From the NCBI GenBank assembly GCA_030834695.1, contig JAUQXK010000116.1:1-64000 (forward strand): 64,000 nucleotides of DNA. Reading direction: 5' to 3'. This document shows, piece after piece, positions 25,955 through 35,800 of this stretch. This DNA is from Desulfobacterales bacterium. Its GTDB lineage: Bacteria; Desulfobacterota; Desulfobacteria; Desulfobacterales; SpSt-501. Position numbers and translations under genes: made by a program. The notes below the pieces were generated by a model. It was not told the DNA's origin and made no database searches. It was given only the letters and a program-made list of their open reading frames with translations. Position 1 is the stretch's first letter. Every line of letters begins with the position of its first letter.

Positions 25955-26752
25955 ATGCTGGAATGGATTATCTATCCGCTTCTCGGGATCATTGTCGGGA
26001 TTTTCGCCGGCCTGCTGGGGATCGGCGGCGGAGTGGTGATCGTGCCCATTCTGATCTTTGTTTTCACGGCGCAGGGTTTCGCCGTTCAGCACATGATGCA
26101 ACTATCGCTAGCGACGTCCCTTGGCAGCATCGTGTTCACCTCGGTCGCCAGCTTTATGACGCACCATCGACATGGAGCCGTCCGGTGGGATATCGTAAAG
26201 GGGATTACGCTGGGGATCCTGATCGGCACTTTTTCGGGAACATGGTTTGCAGCGCAGCTCTCTACCAAAGCGCTCAAAATTTTCTTTGCCATCTTTTTGT
26301 ATTATGTGGCCGCTACGATGCTCAGCAATTTCAAGCCGAAGCCGACCCGGCAGCTTCCGGGTATTTTGGGAATCAATGGCGTCGGCGTTGGGATCGGCGT
26401 GATCTCAAGCCTGGTCGGCATCGGCGGCGGCGCACTGTCCATCCCGTTCATGATGTGGTGCAACGTTCCGGTTCATCACGCGATCGGCACCTCAGCGGCG
26501 ATCGGCTTTCCCATTGCGGTTGCCGGAACGCTCGGCTACATAATAAACGGTTTATCGGTTGCAGATCTCCCGGCGCCGCACCTGGGGTACCTCTATATTC
26601 CGGCGCTCCTCGGGATAGCTCTGTTCAGTTTTTTTACGGCGCCTTTCGGAGCCCGGCTGGCCCATAAGACACCGGTTGTTACCTTGAAGCGAATCTATGC
26701 GGTTTTTTTAATTATCATTGCAACGCGAATCCTCTGGACGACCCTGCTGTAG
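25955..26752 (+). CDS. TauE/SafE-family membrane permease
   Basis: A 265-residue protein with about eight membrane helices and the family's internal repeat, seen as GLLGIGGGVVIVPILIF in the first half and SLVGIGGGALSIPFMMW in the second. Members export or import sulfite, sulfonates or organic anions. ATG 25955 is chosen because GGGAG lies 8 bases upstream; an earlier TTG start would lie inside the terminator hairpin. It follows mdcA but is separated from it by the terminator, so it probably has its own promoter or depends on read-through. A link with malonate transport is possible but unproven. Confidence 0.87.
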   Translation: MLEWIIYPLLGIIVGIFAGLLGIGGGVVIVPILIFVFTAQGFAVQHMMQLSLATSLGSIVFTSVASFMTHHRHGAVRWDIVKGITLGILIGTFSGTWFAAQLSTKALKIFFAIFLYYVAATMLSNFKPKPTRQLPGILGINGVGVGIGVISSLVGIGGGALSIPFMMWCNVPVHHAIGTSAAIGFPIAVAGTLGYIINGLSVADLPAPHLGYLYIPALLGIALFSFFTAPFGARLAHKTPVVTLKRIYAVFLIIIATRILWTTLL

Positions 26753-26841
26753 ACGCAGGAGATCGGACTGCGACGGGGGCTGCCGCTGACTTATGTTTTC
26801 AAATTGTCCACTACCGTAATTTTATCCGAATTAGCCCCAAA

Positions 26842-28167
26842 ATGGACTCCATCATCACCCAGATCGTTGTCATCCTGGCCCTGATCCTCGCCAACGGTCT
26901 TTTCGCGATGGCGGAGATCGCCGTGGTATCCGCCCGCAAGGCCCGGCTTCAGCAGCGCGCCGAGGAAGGCGACTCCGGAGCCAAGATCGCCCTGGAACTC
27001 GCCAATTCCCCCAGCCGCTTCCTCTCCACCATCCAGATCGGGATCACCCTGGTAGGGATCTTGGCCGGCGCTTTCGGCGGGGCGATCATCGCCGAACAGC
27101 TGGCCCCCCAACTGAACCGAATAGCCTGGATCGCACCCCACGGCAGCGCGGTCAGTCTTATCATCGTCGTGGTGGGAATCACCTACCTGTCGCTGATCAT
27201 CGGTGAACTGGTTCCCAAACAGATCGCCCTGAACCATGCGGAGCGCATTTCCGCGGCCGTCGCTCCGTCTATGCGAACGCTTTCATGGTTGGGCTCTCCA
27301 CTGGTTTACCTGCTCACCCTTTCGACCCAGATGGTCCTGCGGGTTTTCGGCATCAAGCCGTCAGAGGAAACCTCCGTCACCGAGGAAGAAATCAAGCTAA
27401 TGATCGAGCAGGGAACCCAGGAGGGGGTGTTCGAACCCACCGAGCAGGAGATGGTCGAACGCATCTTCCGCCTTGGAGATCGGACGGCAAGCGCTCTGAT
27501 GACACCGCGGCCGGATGTCGTTTGGCTGGACCCGAACGAGCCTCCCGAAGAAATTCAGAAAAAGATTACCGCCGACAGCCATACCCACTACCCCGTGGCT
27601 GAAGGTCAGATCGACCGCATCATCGGGCTGGTCAATTCCAAAGATCTCCTTTCTCAGAATCTGAGCTGTCGGCCGATCGACCTGCGGTCGGTGCTGCGTC
27701 CGGCTCTGTTCCTCCCCGAAAGCATGTCGGCCTTCGATGTGCTGGAGCGTTTGAAGAAGAAGCGCACGCACGTCGCTTTCGTGATCGACGAGCATGGCGG
27801 GTTTCAGGGCCTGGTCACCACCAGCGATATCCTGGAGGCCATCGTCGGCGACATCCCCTTGCCGGACGAAGTCGAGGAGGCCGACATCGTCCGGCGCGAG
27901 GACGGCTCCTGGCTGGTGGACGGGAAGGTCCTCGCGGACGAACTCAAGGAGCTGCTGCAGGTGAACGCGCTGCCTTTTGAGGATGAAAATCTTTATCAGA
28001 CCCTGGGTGGCCTGGTGATGGCCTCCTTAGGTCGGATCCCCAGAGCCGGCGACCACTTCGACTGGATCGGCTTTCGCTTTGAGGTCATGGACATGGACGG
28101 CCACCGCGTGGACAAGGTCCTGATCAGAGCCCTGATCCAGGAACCACCGCCCTTGCCCGAAGAATAG
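26842..28167 (+). CDS. CNNM/CBS/CorC-domain membrane protein (hemolysin C family)
   Basis: A 441-residue protein. Residues 1-190 form the CNNM (DUF21) membrane domain with ANGLFAMAEIAVVSARKARL and YLSLIIGELVPKQIAL. A pair of CBS domains follows (MTPRPDVVWLDPNEP..., THVAFVIDEHGGFQGLVT), then a CorC/HlyC C-terminal domain (EDGSWLVDGKVLADELKELL...). Homologues (YtfL, YfjD, CorC) act in divalent cation efflux or Mg2+/Co2+ resistance, or toxin-like processes; ion transport is the best guess. It is alone between two transport units, and no strong RBS is seen at ATG 26842. Confidence 0.9.
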   Translation: MDSIITQIVVILALILANGLFAMAEIAVVSARKARLQQRAEEGDSGAKIALELANSPSRFLSTIQIGITLVGILAGAFGGAIIAEQLAPQLNRIAWIAPHGSAVSLIIVVVGITYLSLIIGELVPKQIALNHAERISAAVAPSMRTLSWLGSPLVYLLTLSTQMVLRVFGIKPSEETSVTEEEIKLMIEQGTQEGVFEPTEQEMVERIFRLGDRTASALMTPRPDVVWLDPNEPPEEIQKKITADSHTHYPVAEGQIDRIIGLVNSKDLLSQNLSCRPIDLRSVLRPALFLPESMSAFDVLERLKKKRTHVAFVIDEHGGFQGLVTTSDILEAIVGDIPLPDEVEEADIVRREDGSWLVDGKVLADELKELLQVNALPFEDENLYQTLGGLVMASLGRIPRAGDHFDWIGFRFEVMDMDGHRVDKVLIRALIQEPPPLPEE

Positions 28168-28383
28168 ACCTCTTCACCGCCGCGCGCTTGTCAAGCCACT
28201 CCGATTGGACTATAAGGTCAGTCTGCCGTGGGAGTCCGTGCGGTCTGTGCCGATGTTTTTCATTAGAATTGCCGTGGAGTCGAACAGACGAAATTGCCGG
28301 CACCGCCGAACCTCTTGGCCTTGGCCGAGTGACGGACATCCCCCTTGCGCTAATCCAATCTTGCCTTGGAAAGGAGAGTTCGT

Positions 28384-29145
28384 ATGGCGAAAAAAATCAT
28401 GTGGCTGGGCATTACGGCAATGACCGTCGCGGTGGTTGTGGCATTGACCCCCGCTCTGGCACAGGACAAGGTCTTCATCAACGGATTTGACGCCGCCTAC
28501 CCGCCGTTCTCATTCGTGGACAAAGACGGCAAGCCGGCCGGCTTCGATATCGATGCGTTGAACTGGATTGCAGCCGAGATGAAATTCCAAGTCAAGCACC
28601 AACCCACCGACTGGGCGGCCATCGTGCCGACCCTGCAGTCCAAAAAAATCGACGTGATCGCTTCCGGTATGAGCATCACCCCGGAGCGGCAAGCCGCGGT
28701 TAATTTCACCGAACCTTACTGGACCGTGAAGCAACTGCTGGTGGTAAAAAACGACTCCAATCTCACCGATAAGCAGTGCCTGGAGCCCAACCGCAAAATC
28801 GGCCTGCTGCGGGGCAGCGCCGAGTCGAAGTGGATGACCGAAAACCTGCTGAAGAAGGGCTACAGCTTCGAGCTGAAGGCTTACGACACGACCCCGCTGG
28901 CCATTGAAGACGTGGCCAACGGCCGGGCGGATTGCGCCGCCGTTTCGAACACGGCTCTAAAAAATGCTCAGGACAAGGGCCTGAAGGTCAAGACCATCGG
29001 CAACTACGGCCAGCCCGACACGAACTACGGGTATGCCGTACGCAAGGACGACACCGAGTTCCTGAACAAACTCAACGAGGGCTGGAAGAAACTCAAGGCC
29101 TCGCCCAAGTTCCAGGAGCTGGTTAAAAAATGGGAGCTGAAATAA
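28384..29145 (+). CDS. Polar amino acid ABC transporter substrate-binding protein (family 3)
   Basis: A 253-residue periplasmic protein. ATG 28384 has AAAGGAG upstream and starts a signal peptide (MAKKIMWLG..., PALAQD). The mature domain shows the family 3 signature: DAAYPPFSFVDKDGKPAGFDIDAL and IASGMSITPERQAAVNFTEPY, then the VAVL-type hinge region. It delivers an amino acid (His/Gln/Arg/cystine class) to the two permeases downstream. First gene of a four-gene operon; a strong hairpin with U-run sits right behind it. Confidence 0.93.
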   Translation: MAKKIMWLGITAMTVAVVVALTPALAQDKVFINGFDAAYPPFSFVDKDGKPAGFDIDALNWIAAEMKFQVKHQPTDWAAIVPTLQSKKIDVIASGMSITPERQAAVNFTEPYWTVKQLLVVKNDSNLTDKQCLEPNRKIGLLRGSAESKWMTENLLKKGYSFELKAYDTTPLAIEDVANGRADCAAVSNTALKNAQDKGLKVKTIGNYGQPDTNYGYAVRKDDTEFLNKLNEGWKKLKASPKFQELVKKWELK

Positions 29146-29208
29146 ACGACGGGCTCCGCTTGGAGTCTGCCGTCTATTTCAATTTCGAAAGGACCCAGAT
29201 AATCAAAC

Positions 29209-29247
29209 AGGAAGGCTGAAGGCCCGCTTCAGCCTTCCTTGCTTTTT
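29209..29247 (+). terminator. Terminator/attenuator between binding protein and permease genes
   Basis: A perfect 13-bp stem (29209-29221 with 29227-29239) and a 5-base loop, followed by TGCTTTTTG. It lies 63 bases after the binding-protein stop and 5 bases before the permease start, so partial read-through must feed the rest of the operon and the binding protein would be made in excess. It also occupies the space where the permease RBS should be. Confidence 0.82.
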
Positions 29248-29252
29248 GCCGA

Positions 29253-29921
29253 ATGCACAACGGTCTAGCTGCCATCATCGAAGGTCTGCCTTACGTATTG
29301 CAGGGGACTGGCGTCACCCTCACGGTGGTCGGAGGGGCGCTCACCATGGGCCTCGCTTTCGGACTTCTGCTGGCGGTGGTTCAAGTCTATGGTCGTTCCT
29401 GGTTGCGGCGGGTTGCGGCCGTGTACGTCTGGTTCTTTCGCGGCATCCCCCTGCTGGTCCTGTTGTTTCTGTTCTACTTCGGCGTTCTCGCGGCTCTGGA
29501 GATTGAACTCTCGCCGTTCATGGTGGCGATTATCGTCCTTGGGCTTATCAGCTCCGCCTATCAGGCCCAGATCCTGCGAGGCGCGATCCTTTCGGTGCCG
29601 GAGGGACAGATGAAGGCCGCCCGGGCAATCGGCATGAGCGATCTGCGGGCGATCGCGTTCATCATTCTGCCCCAGGCGCTGCGGCTGGCGATCCCGGGCT
29701 GGTCCAACGAGTACACCGTCATCATGAAGGATTCCGCCGTGACCTATGCCCTTGGCGTAGCGGAGCTCATGGCCCGGACCAATCACGTCGCCTCCCGAAC
29801 CTACCAGCATCTATGGCTCTATCTCATGGTGGGATTCATCTATTTACTGCTAACCTGGCTGGGGACCCAGGCGCTGCGCCTTCTGGAGGAACGGGTGGCC
29901 ATTCCCGGCTACACCCGCTGA
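29253..29921 (+). CDS. Polar amino acid ABC transporter permease (first)
   Basis: A 222-residue HisM/GlnP-type permease with four to five membrane helices: GLPYVLQGTGVTLTVVGGAL, the FFRGIPLLVLLFLFYFG loop, and the EAA motif around GQMKAARAIGMSDLRAIAFIILPQA. It forms the channel with the second permease at 30714. No Shine-Dalgarno precedes ATG 29253; the upstream bases belong to the terminator hairpin, so translation may be weak or the true start slightly later. Confidence 0.9.
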   Translation: MHNGLAAIIEGLPYVLQGTGVTLTVVGGALTMGLAFGLLLAVVQVYGRSWLRRVAAVYVWFFRGIPLLVLLFLFYFGVLAALEIELSPFMVAIIVLGLISSAYQAQILRGAILSVPEGQMKAARAIGMSDLRAIAFIILPQALRLAIPGWSNEYTVIMKDSAVTYALGVAELMARTNHVASRTYQHLWLYLMVGFIYLLLTWLGTQALRLLEERVAIPGYTR

Positions 29922-29934
29922 GGGGATATAAAGA

Positions 29935-30708
29935 ATGACCCGATCGACCCCAATTCTCAGGCTGGCGGACATCCACAAGAGCTACGCCGGGCAGCCGGTG
30001 CTTAAAGGGGTGTCGCTCGAACTCCTGCGCGGCGACATTAAGGTGATCATCGGCCCTTCGGGCAGCGGCAAGAGCACCTTGCTGCACTGCATCAATTTTT
30101 TAGTGAGCTTTGAGAAAGGGCGGGTTTGGCTATGGGACAAGGAGATCGACCCCTCGAACAAGCCCGAGCTTTACGCCTACCGCCAAAAGGTCGGCATGAT
30201 TTTCCAGGATTTCAACCTGTTCGACCACCTGACGGCGATCGACAATGTGCAGATCGGTTTGGTGCGGGTCAAGAAAATCGCCAAGCGCGAGGCCAGGGAG
30301 CGGGCCCTGGCTGAACTGGCCCGCGTGGGACTGAGCGAACATGCGCACAAACACCCGGCCGAGCTCTCCGGCGGTCAGAAGCAGCGCGTGTCCATCGCCC
30401 GCGCCCTGGCCATGGATCCGGAAGTCATGCTGCTGGACGAGCCGACCTCGGCATTGGACCCGGAGCTGATCGGGGAAGTCCACGCCGTGATCCGCGACCT
30501 CGCGGCCGGCGGCATGACCATGCTATTGGTGACGCACGAGATCGGATTCGCGGCAGCGCTGGCGAACGAGATCCTGTTCATGGAGAACGGGGTCATCCTG
30601 GAACAGGGGCCGCCCGCGGCCATCCTCAGCCATGCGAAACTCGACCGCACTCGAGAGTTCTGCGCCAAGATCGCACGCCTGCATATTGCCGGCCAGAATA
30701 CGGTCTAA
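29935..30708 (+). CDS. Polar amino acid ABC transporter ATPase
   Basis: A 257-residue GlnQ/HisP-type ATPase: Walker A GPSGSGKST, Q-loop MIFQDFNLF, signature LSGGQKQRVSIARAL, Walker B VMLLDEPTSALDPEL, switch LVTHEIGF. GGGGATATAAAG precedes ATG 29935, 13 bases after the first permease. It drives import by the flanking permease pair and is followed 5 bases later by the second permease. Confidence 0.95.
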   Translation: MTRSTPILRLADIHKSYAGQPVLKGVSLELLRGDIKVIIGPSGSGKSTLLHCINFLVSFEKGRVWLWDKEIDPSNKPELYAYRQKVGMIFQDFNLFDHLTAIDNVQIGLVRVKKIAKREARERALAELARVGLSEHAHKHPAELSGGQKQRVSIARALAMDPEVMLLDEPTSALDPELIGEVHAVIRDLAAGGMTMLLVTHEIGFAAALANEILFMENGVILEQGPPAAILSHAKLDRTREFCAKIARLHIAGQNTV

Positions 30709-30713
30709 CGGAC

Positions 30714-31385
30714 ATGGACCTTTCTTTTTACACTCAGGAAGTCGCGCCGGCCATGTTCCGCGGGTTGTGGGTCAGCCTTGGCCTGATTCTGCCTTCGGCC
30801 GTGTTCGGCCTTGCGATCGGCGTTCTCGCGGGCACTCTCCGGATCTACGGCCGAGCTTTCTGGAGACGCGCCGCCGAAATCTACGGGCTCGTCTTCCGCG
30901 GTTTTCCCCTGCTGGTCCAGCTGTACATTTGGTACTTCGGTCTGCCCCAGCTGGGGATCTATCTTAGCCCCTATGCCGCCGCCGTGTTGGGGTTTTCGCT
31001 CTGCGGCGGAGCCTACCATGCGGAGTATGTGCGCGGAGCGTTGCGCTCGATCAAGGAGGGGCAATTGCAGGCCGCTCGCTCGCTCGGATTCAGCCGCACC
31101 CGGGCCGTCGTCTCCATCCTGCTGCCCCAGGCCATCCGCCGCGCCCTACCGGGCTGCGGCAACGAACTCATCTATCTGATCAAATATTCCTCACTGGCCT
31201 ACATGGTCACCTGCATCGAACTGACCGGCGAAGCCAAGATCCTGGCATCGATGTTCTTCAAATACCTTGAAGTCTTCTTCGTGGTCGGCGCGATCTACCT
31301 GGCATTGGTCTCACTCGCCAGCTGGGGGCTGAACCGGTTGGAAGCGTGGGCCAGCATTCCCGGATTCGAGTATGTGCGGCACTAA
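30714..31385 (+). CDS. Polar amino acid ABC transporter permease (second)
   Basis: A 223-residue permease of the same family as the one at 29253: MFRGLWVSLGLILPSAVFGL, VFRGFPLLVQLYIWYFGLPQ, and the EAA motif GQLQAARSLGFSRTRAVVSILLPQA. It ends the four-gene operon. No terminator hairpin with a U-run is apparent before the next promoter at 31455. Confidence 0.92.
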   Translation: MDLSFYTQEVAPAMFRGLWVSLGLILPSAVFGLAIGVLAGTLRIYGRAFWRRAAEIYGLVFRGFPLLVQLYIWYFGLPQLGIYLSPYAAAVLGFSLCGGAYHAEYVRGALRSIKEGQLQAARSLGFSRTRAVVSILLPQAIRRALPGCGNELIYLIKYSSLAYMVTCIELTGEAKILASMFFKYLEVFFVVGAIYLALVSLASWGLNRLEAWASIPGFEYVRH

Positions 31386-31454
31386 GCCGACCGGCCTCCG
31401 AATAACGGCAGCATCTGCCGGTCACCGGTTTCCCGTTTTTGCGCCGGAATGCTA

Positions 31455-31483
31455 TTGAATTTCGCATACGGATGGCTGATAAT
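31455..31483 (+). promoter_or_regulatory. Probable sigma-70 promoter of the RND operon
   Basis: TTGAAT (31455-31460), a 17-base spacer and GATAAT (31478-31483), 54 bases before the adaptor protein start. Confidence 0.55.
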
Positions 31484-31536
31484 AGTTAATGATACTTGGC
31501 ACTCCTGCGGGTTAGAACAGCTTGAAAGGCGCATTC

Positions 31537-32685
31537 ATGCAAGACCGAGACGCAACTGGCAGCCAGCGCAATCCGCTCAGGACTCTGGCGTTAGCCGTCA
31601 TGTTGGCGGCCGGCGCCGTCACCATGATTTTCATGACCCGCAGCGAGGGCACGCCGCAGCGCGAAAAGCGGGATCCACTCGTGCCGGTGAAGGTGGCCGT
31701 GGCCGAGCGAAAGGACGTTCCCGTGCAGTTGCAGGCCGTCGGTACGGTCGAGGCCTATGCGACGGTCTCCATCAAAGCGCGGGTCGACGGCCAACTGGTG
31801 GGGGTTCACTTCCGGGAGGGCCAGGATGTTAAGAAGGGAGACCTGCTGTTCACGATCGATCCCCGTCCGTATCAAACGGCTCTGCGGGAGGCCCGCGCCC
31901 GGCTCGACCGCGATGCCGCCCTGGCCGACAAGGCGGATCTCGACGCCAAGCGCTATGCCGAGTTGGTGGCCAAGAATTACGTCAGTAGCGATAAGTTCGA
32001 GCAGTTCCGCGCCAACGCCGAGGCGCTACGGGCAACGGCAGCGGCCGATCGGGCGGCCTTGGAGCGGGCGCAGCTGAACGTGGATTATTGCTTCATTAAA
32101 GCGCCCCTGAACGGCCGGACCGGCCGCCTGCTCGTCGACGAGGGCGCCCAGATCAAAGCCAACGACGACAAGGGCGGCATGGTGGATATCCTGCAAATCC
32201 TGCCGATCAACGTCGGCTTTGCCGTTCCCCAGAAGCATCTGGCCGAGATCAAACTTCACATGGCACATGGCTCCTTGAAGGTAGAGGTTGATATCCCTGA
32301 GAGCAGGGCGAAGCCCGAACCCGGAACCTTGAGCTTTCTGGACAACAAGGTGAATACGCAGACCGGCACCGTCTTGCTCAAGGGAACATTCACTAACAAG
32401 GACCGCCTCCTATGGCCCGGCCAATTCGTGATGGCGACGCTGACGCTGACCACCCGCAGCGATGCCGTCGTCATCCCCTCGGTTGCCATTCAGGTGGGGC
32501 AGGACGGCCAGTTCGTCTATGTCGTAAAGCCGGACATGAGCGTGGAGTCCCGATCGGTGGTGCCCGGGATGAACGTCGGCGACGATGTGGTGATCGACAA
32601 GGGACTGGCCGCCGGCGAGAAGGTCGTGACCGAAGGGCAGCTCCGATTAATTCCGGGCGCCAGGGTTCAGGTCTCCAATTCTTAG
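31537..32685 (+). CDS. RND efflux periplasmic adaptor (membrane fusion protein)
   Basis: A 382-residue MdtA/AcrA-type adaptor. The N-terminal membrane segment (RTLALAVMLAAGAVTMIF) is an uncleaved anchor or signal. Then come the lipoyl-like half (TVSIKARVDGQLVGVHFREG), a helical hairpin rich in Ala and Arg (REARARLDRDAALADKADLD), the barrel and the membrane-proximal domain. It links the RND pump to an outer-membrane channel. ATG 31537 has GAAAGG upstream; the TTG at 31522 is less likely. The pump gene follows 117 bases downstream; no outer membrane channel gene is near. Confidence 0.92.
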   Translation: MQDRDATGSQRNPLRTLALAVMLAAGAVTMIFMTRSEGTPQREKRDPLVPVKVAVAERKDVPVQLQAVGTVEAYATVSIKARVDGQLVGVHFREGQDVKKGDLLFTIDPRPYQTALREARARLDRDAALADKADLDAKRYAELVAKNYVSSDKFEQFRANAEALRATAAADRAALERAQLNVDYCFIKAPLNGRTGRLLVDEGAQIKANDDKGGMVDILQILPINVGFAVPQKHLAEIKLHMAHGSLKVEVDIPESRAKPEPGTLSFLDNKVNTQTGTVLLKGTFTNKDRLLWPGQFVMATLTLTTRSDAVVIPSVAIQVGQDGQFVYVVKPDMSVESRSVVPGMNVGDDVVIDKGLAAGEKVVTEGQLRLIPGARVQVSNS

Positions 32686-32802
32686 GGAAATCCTGTGGGA
32701 GTGGCCTTCAGCCACGATTAAGAACCAACGCCAAGCTGACTTTCTATCGCGGCAAGATGCCGATCCCACTCTGCTGCCGACACCAAATTGCGGATCACTG
32801 CC

Positions 32803-35800
32803 ATGAATTTCTCCGAGCTTTTCATCCGCCGGCCGGTCATGACGACCCTCGTGATGCTGTCCATCCTCATGTTCGGCGTCATGGCTTACACCAAGCTCCC
32901 TGTGAGCGATTTGCCCAATGTGGACTATCCCACGATCCAGGTAAGTGCCCAGCTGCCGGGTGCCAATCCGACCACCATGGCCACGGCCGTGGCCACTCCC
33001 CTGGAGCGCGAGTTTTCGACCATCGCCGGACTGGACTCCATGACCTCGGCGAGCAGCCTGGGATACACCCAGATCATTCTGCAATTCAATATCAACCGGG
33101 ACATCGACGCCGCTGCCCAGGACGTGCAGGTGGCGATCTCCCGGGTGGCGCGCAACCTGCCGAAGGACATGCCCACCCCGCCCTATTTCCGCAAGGTCAA
33201 CCCGGCCGACCAGCCGATCCTGCGGATCGCCCTCACATCGCCGACCCTGCCGCTCTACACCCTGAACGAGTACGGCGAAACCCTTCTGGCCCAGCGCATT
33301 TCCATGGTGAGCGGGGTCGCCCAGGTGCAGGTGTACGGGGCGCAAAAATACGCCGTGCGCATCCAGGTCGATCCCAAGGAGCTTGCTTCGCGCGGCATCG
33401 GGATCAACCAGGTGGCGGAGGCCGTGAGCCAGGCCAACGTCAACCTGCCCACCGGGACCCTCTACGGCACCCAGCAAGCCTTTACCGTCCAGGCGAGCGG
33501 CCAGCTCACGCAAGCCGAACCCTATCGCTCGGTCATCGTCACCTACCGCGACGGCCACCCCGTGCGGCTCGGCGATATCGGCTCAATTTATGACAGCGTC
33601 GAAAACAACAAGGTGGCTGCCTGGTACCTCGACCAGCGCTCCATCATTTTGGCCGTGCAGCGCCAACCGGGGACCAACACCGTCGAGGTGGCCCGCAACG
33701 TCCGGAAGCTATTGCCCACCTTCGAAGCCCAACTGCCGGCGTCGGTTTCCCTGCAGATTCTCTACGATGCCTCGGTGTCGATCGAGGAATCGGTCAACGA
33801 CGTGAAATTCACGCTGCTCTTCACCCTGGCCCTGGTGGTCCTGGTCATCTTTCTTTTCCTGCGGCGGCTGTCCTACACCTTGATCCCCAGCCTGGCGATG
33901 CCCATGTCGCTGGTCGGCACGTTCATCGCGATGTACCTGATGGGCTACAACATCGACAACCTGTCGCTCATGGCCCTGATCCTGGCCGTCGGTTTCGTGG
34001 TCGACGACGCCATCGTCATGCTGGAGAACATCGTACGGCACCTCGAGATGGGCGAGGCGCCCGTCAAGGCGGCCCTGAGCGGCTCGCGCGAAATCGGCTT
34101 CACCATCGTTTCCATGACGCTCTCGCTGGTGGCGGTGTTCATCCCGATTCTCTTCATGGGCGGGGTCCTCGGACGGCTCTTCCAGGAATTCGCCGTCACC
34201 ATCGGAGTGGCCATTCTCATTTCCGGGCTGATTTCCCTCACGCTCACGCCCATGCTCTGCAGCCGCTTTTTGCGGGCGCACGACGACCAGCCGTCCGGCC
34301 GACTCTACGAAGCCACGGAAAACGCTTACAACCGGACGCTCGGCCTCTACCAGCGCTGCCTGAGCTGGGTCCTCGACCACCGCCGCATCACCATGGTCTT
34401 CCTGCTGCTGGTCGTCGCGCTCACCGTGTGGATTTTCCGCATGGTGCCCAAGGGCTTCATCCCGAGCGAGGACCGGGCGATCATCTACGGCCCGACGGAA
34501 GCGGCCGAGGGCATTTCCTTCGAAGCCATGAAGCGGCTGCAGCAGAGCGTCGCCGAGATCGTGCGCCAGGACGGCAACGTCGAGGCGTTCATGTCCAACG
34601 CCGGCACGCGACCCGGAGGCATCGCCGGAGGCAACACCGGGAGCCTTTTCCTGCGCCTCAAACCACGCCATGAGCGCGAGCTTTCCGCAGACGAGATTAT
34701 CCAGAGTCTGCGGCCCAAGCTTGCCCAGGTGGCGGGGATCCGCGTCTTTCTGCAAAATCCGCCAGCCATATCGGTCGGCGGCCGGGTGACGAAGAGCCAG
34801 TACCAGTACACGCTGCAAGGGACCGATGTGGAGGAACTCTACCGTCTTGCCCCGCAGCTGGCCGCTAGAATTCAGGCTCTTCCGGACTTCCAGGATGTCA
34901 CCACCGATCTGCAGCTGCGTAACCCCCAGGTCAATATCGAGATCAACCGCGACAAGGCTTCGTCGCTGGGGGTTTCTGTCGAACACATCGAGGACGCCCT
35001 ATACAGCGCCTACGGCTCACGCCAGATTTCGACGATTTACGGTGACACCAACCAGTTCCAGGTGATCCTGGAACTCAAGCCCGAGTACCAGATGGATCCC
35101 GCCGCCCTCACGCTGCTGTACGTGCGCTCCTCCAGCGGGGCGCTGGTGCCGTTGAATGTGCTTGCCCGGATTACCCAGGGCTACGGCCCGCTTTCCATCA
35201 ACCACAGCGGCCAGCTGCCGTCCGTGACCGTTTCCTTCAATCTCCGGCCCGGCTATTCGCTGGGCGATGCAGTCGCTGAGCTGAACGCCCTATCCCGTTC
35301 GATGCTGCCGGCGACCATCACGGCCAGTTTCCAGGGCACGGCCCAGGTCTTCGAGTCGTCCATCAAGAACCTGGGGCTGCTGCTGGTAGTAGCCGTAGCG
35401 GTCATCTACATCGTGCTCGGGATCCTTTATGAAAGTTTCATCCACCCCCTTACCATCCTCTCTGCCCTGCCTCTGGCGGGGCTGGGGGCACTCTTCACGC
35501 TCCTGCTTTTTCATTCGCAGCTCGATATATACTCCTTCGTGGGTCTGATCCTGCTGGTCGGCCTTGTGAAGAAAAACGGCATCATCATGATCGACTTCGC
35601 TTTAGAAGCGCAGCGCGTCGAACGGAAATCGCCGCGAGACGCCATCTTCGAAGCCTGCGTGGTAAGGTTCCGGCCGATCATGATGACCACGTTTGCGGCC
35701 CTCGTTGGAACGGTCCCCATCGCGATCGGCTGGGGCGCCGGCGGCGAGTCTCGGCAGCCGCTGGGCCTGGCGGTGGTTGGCGGCCTGTTTTTCTCCCAGA

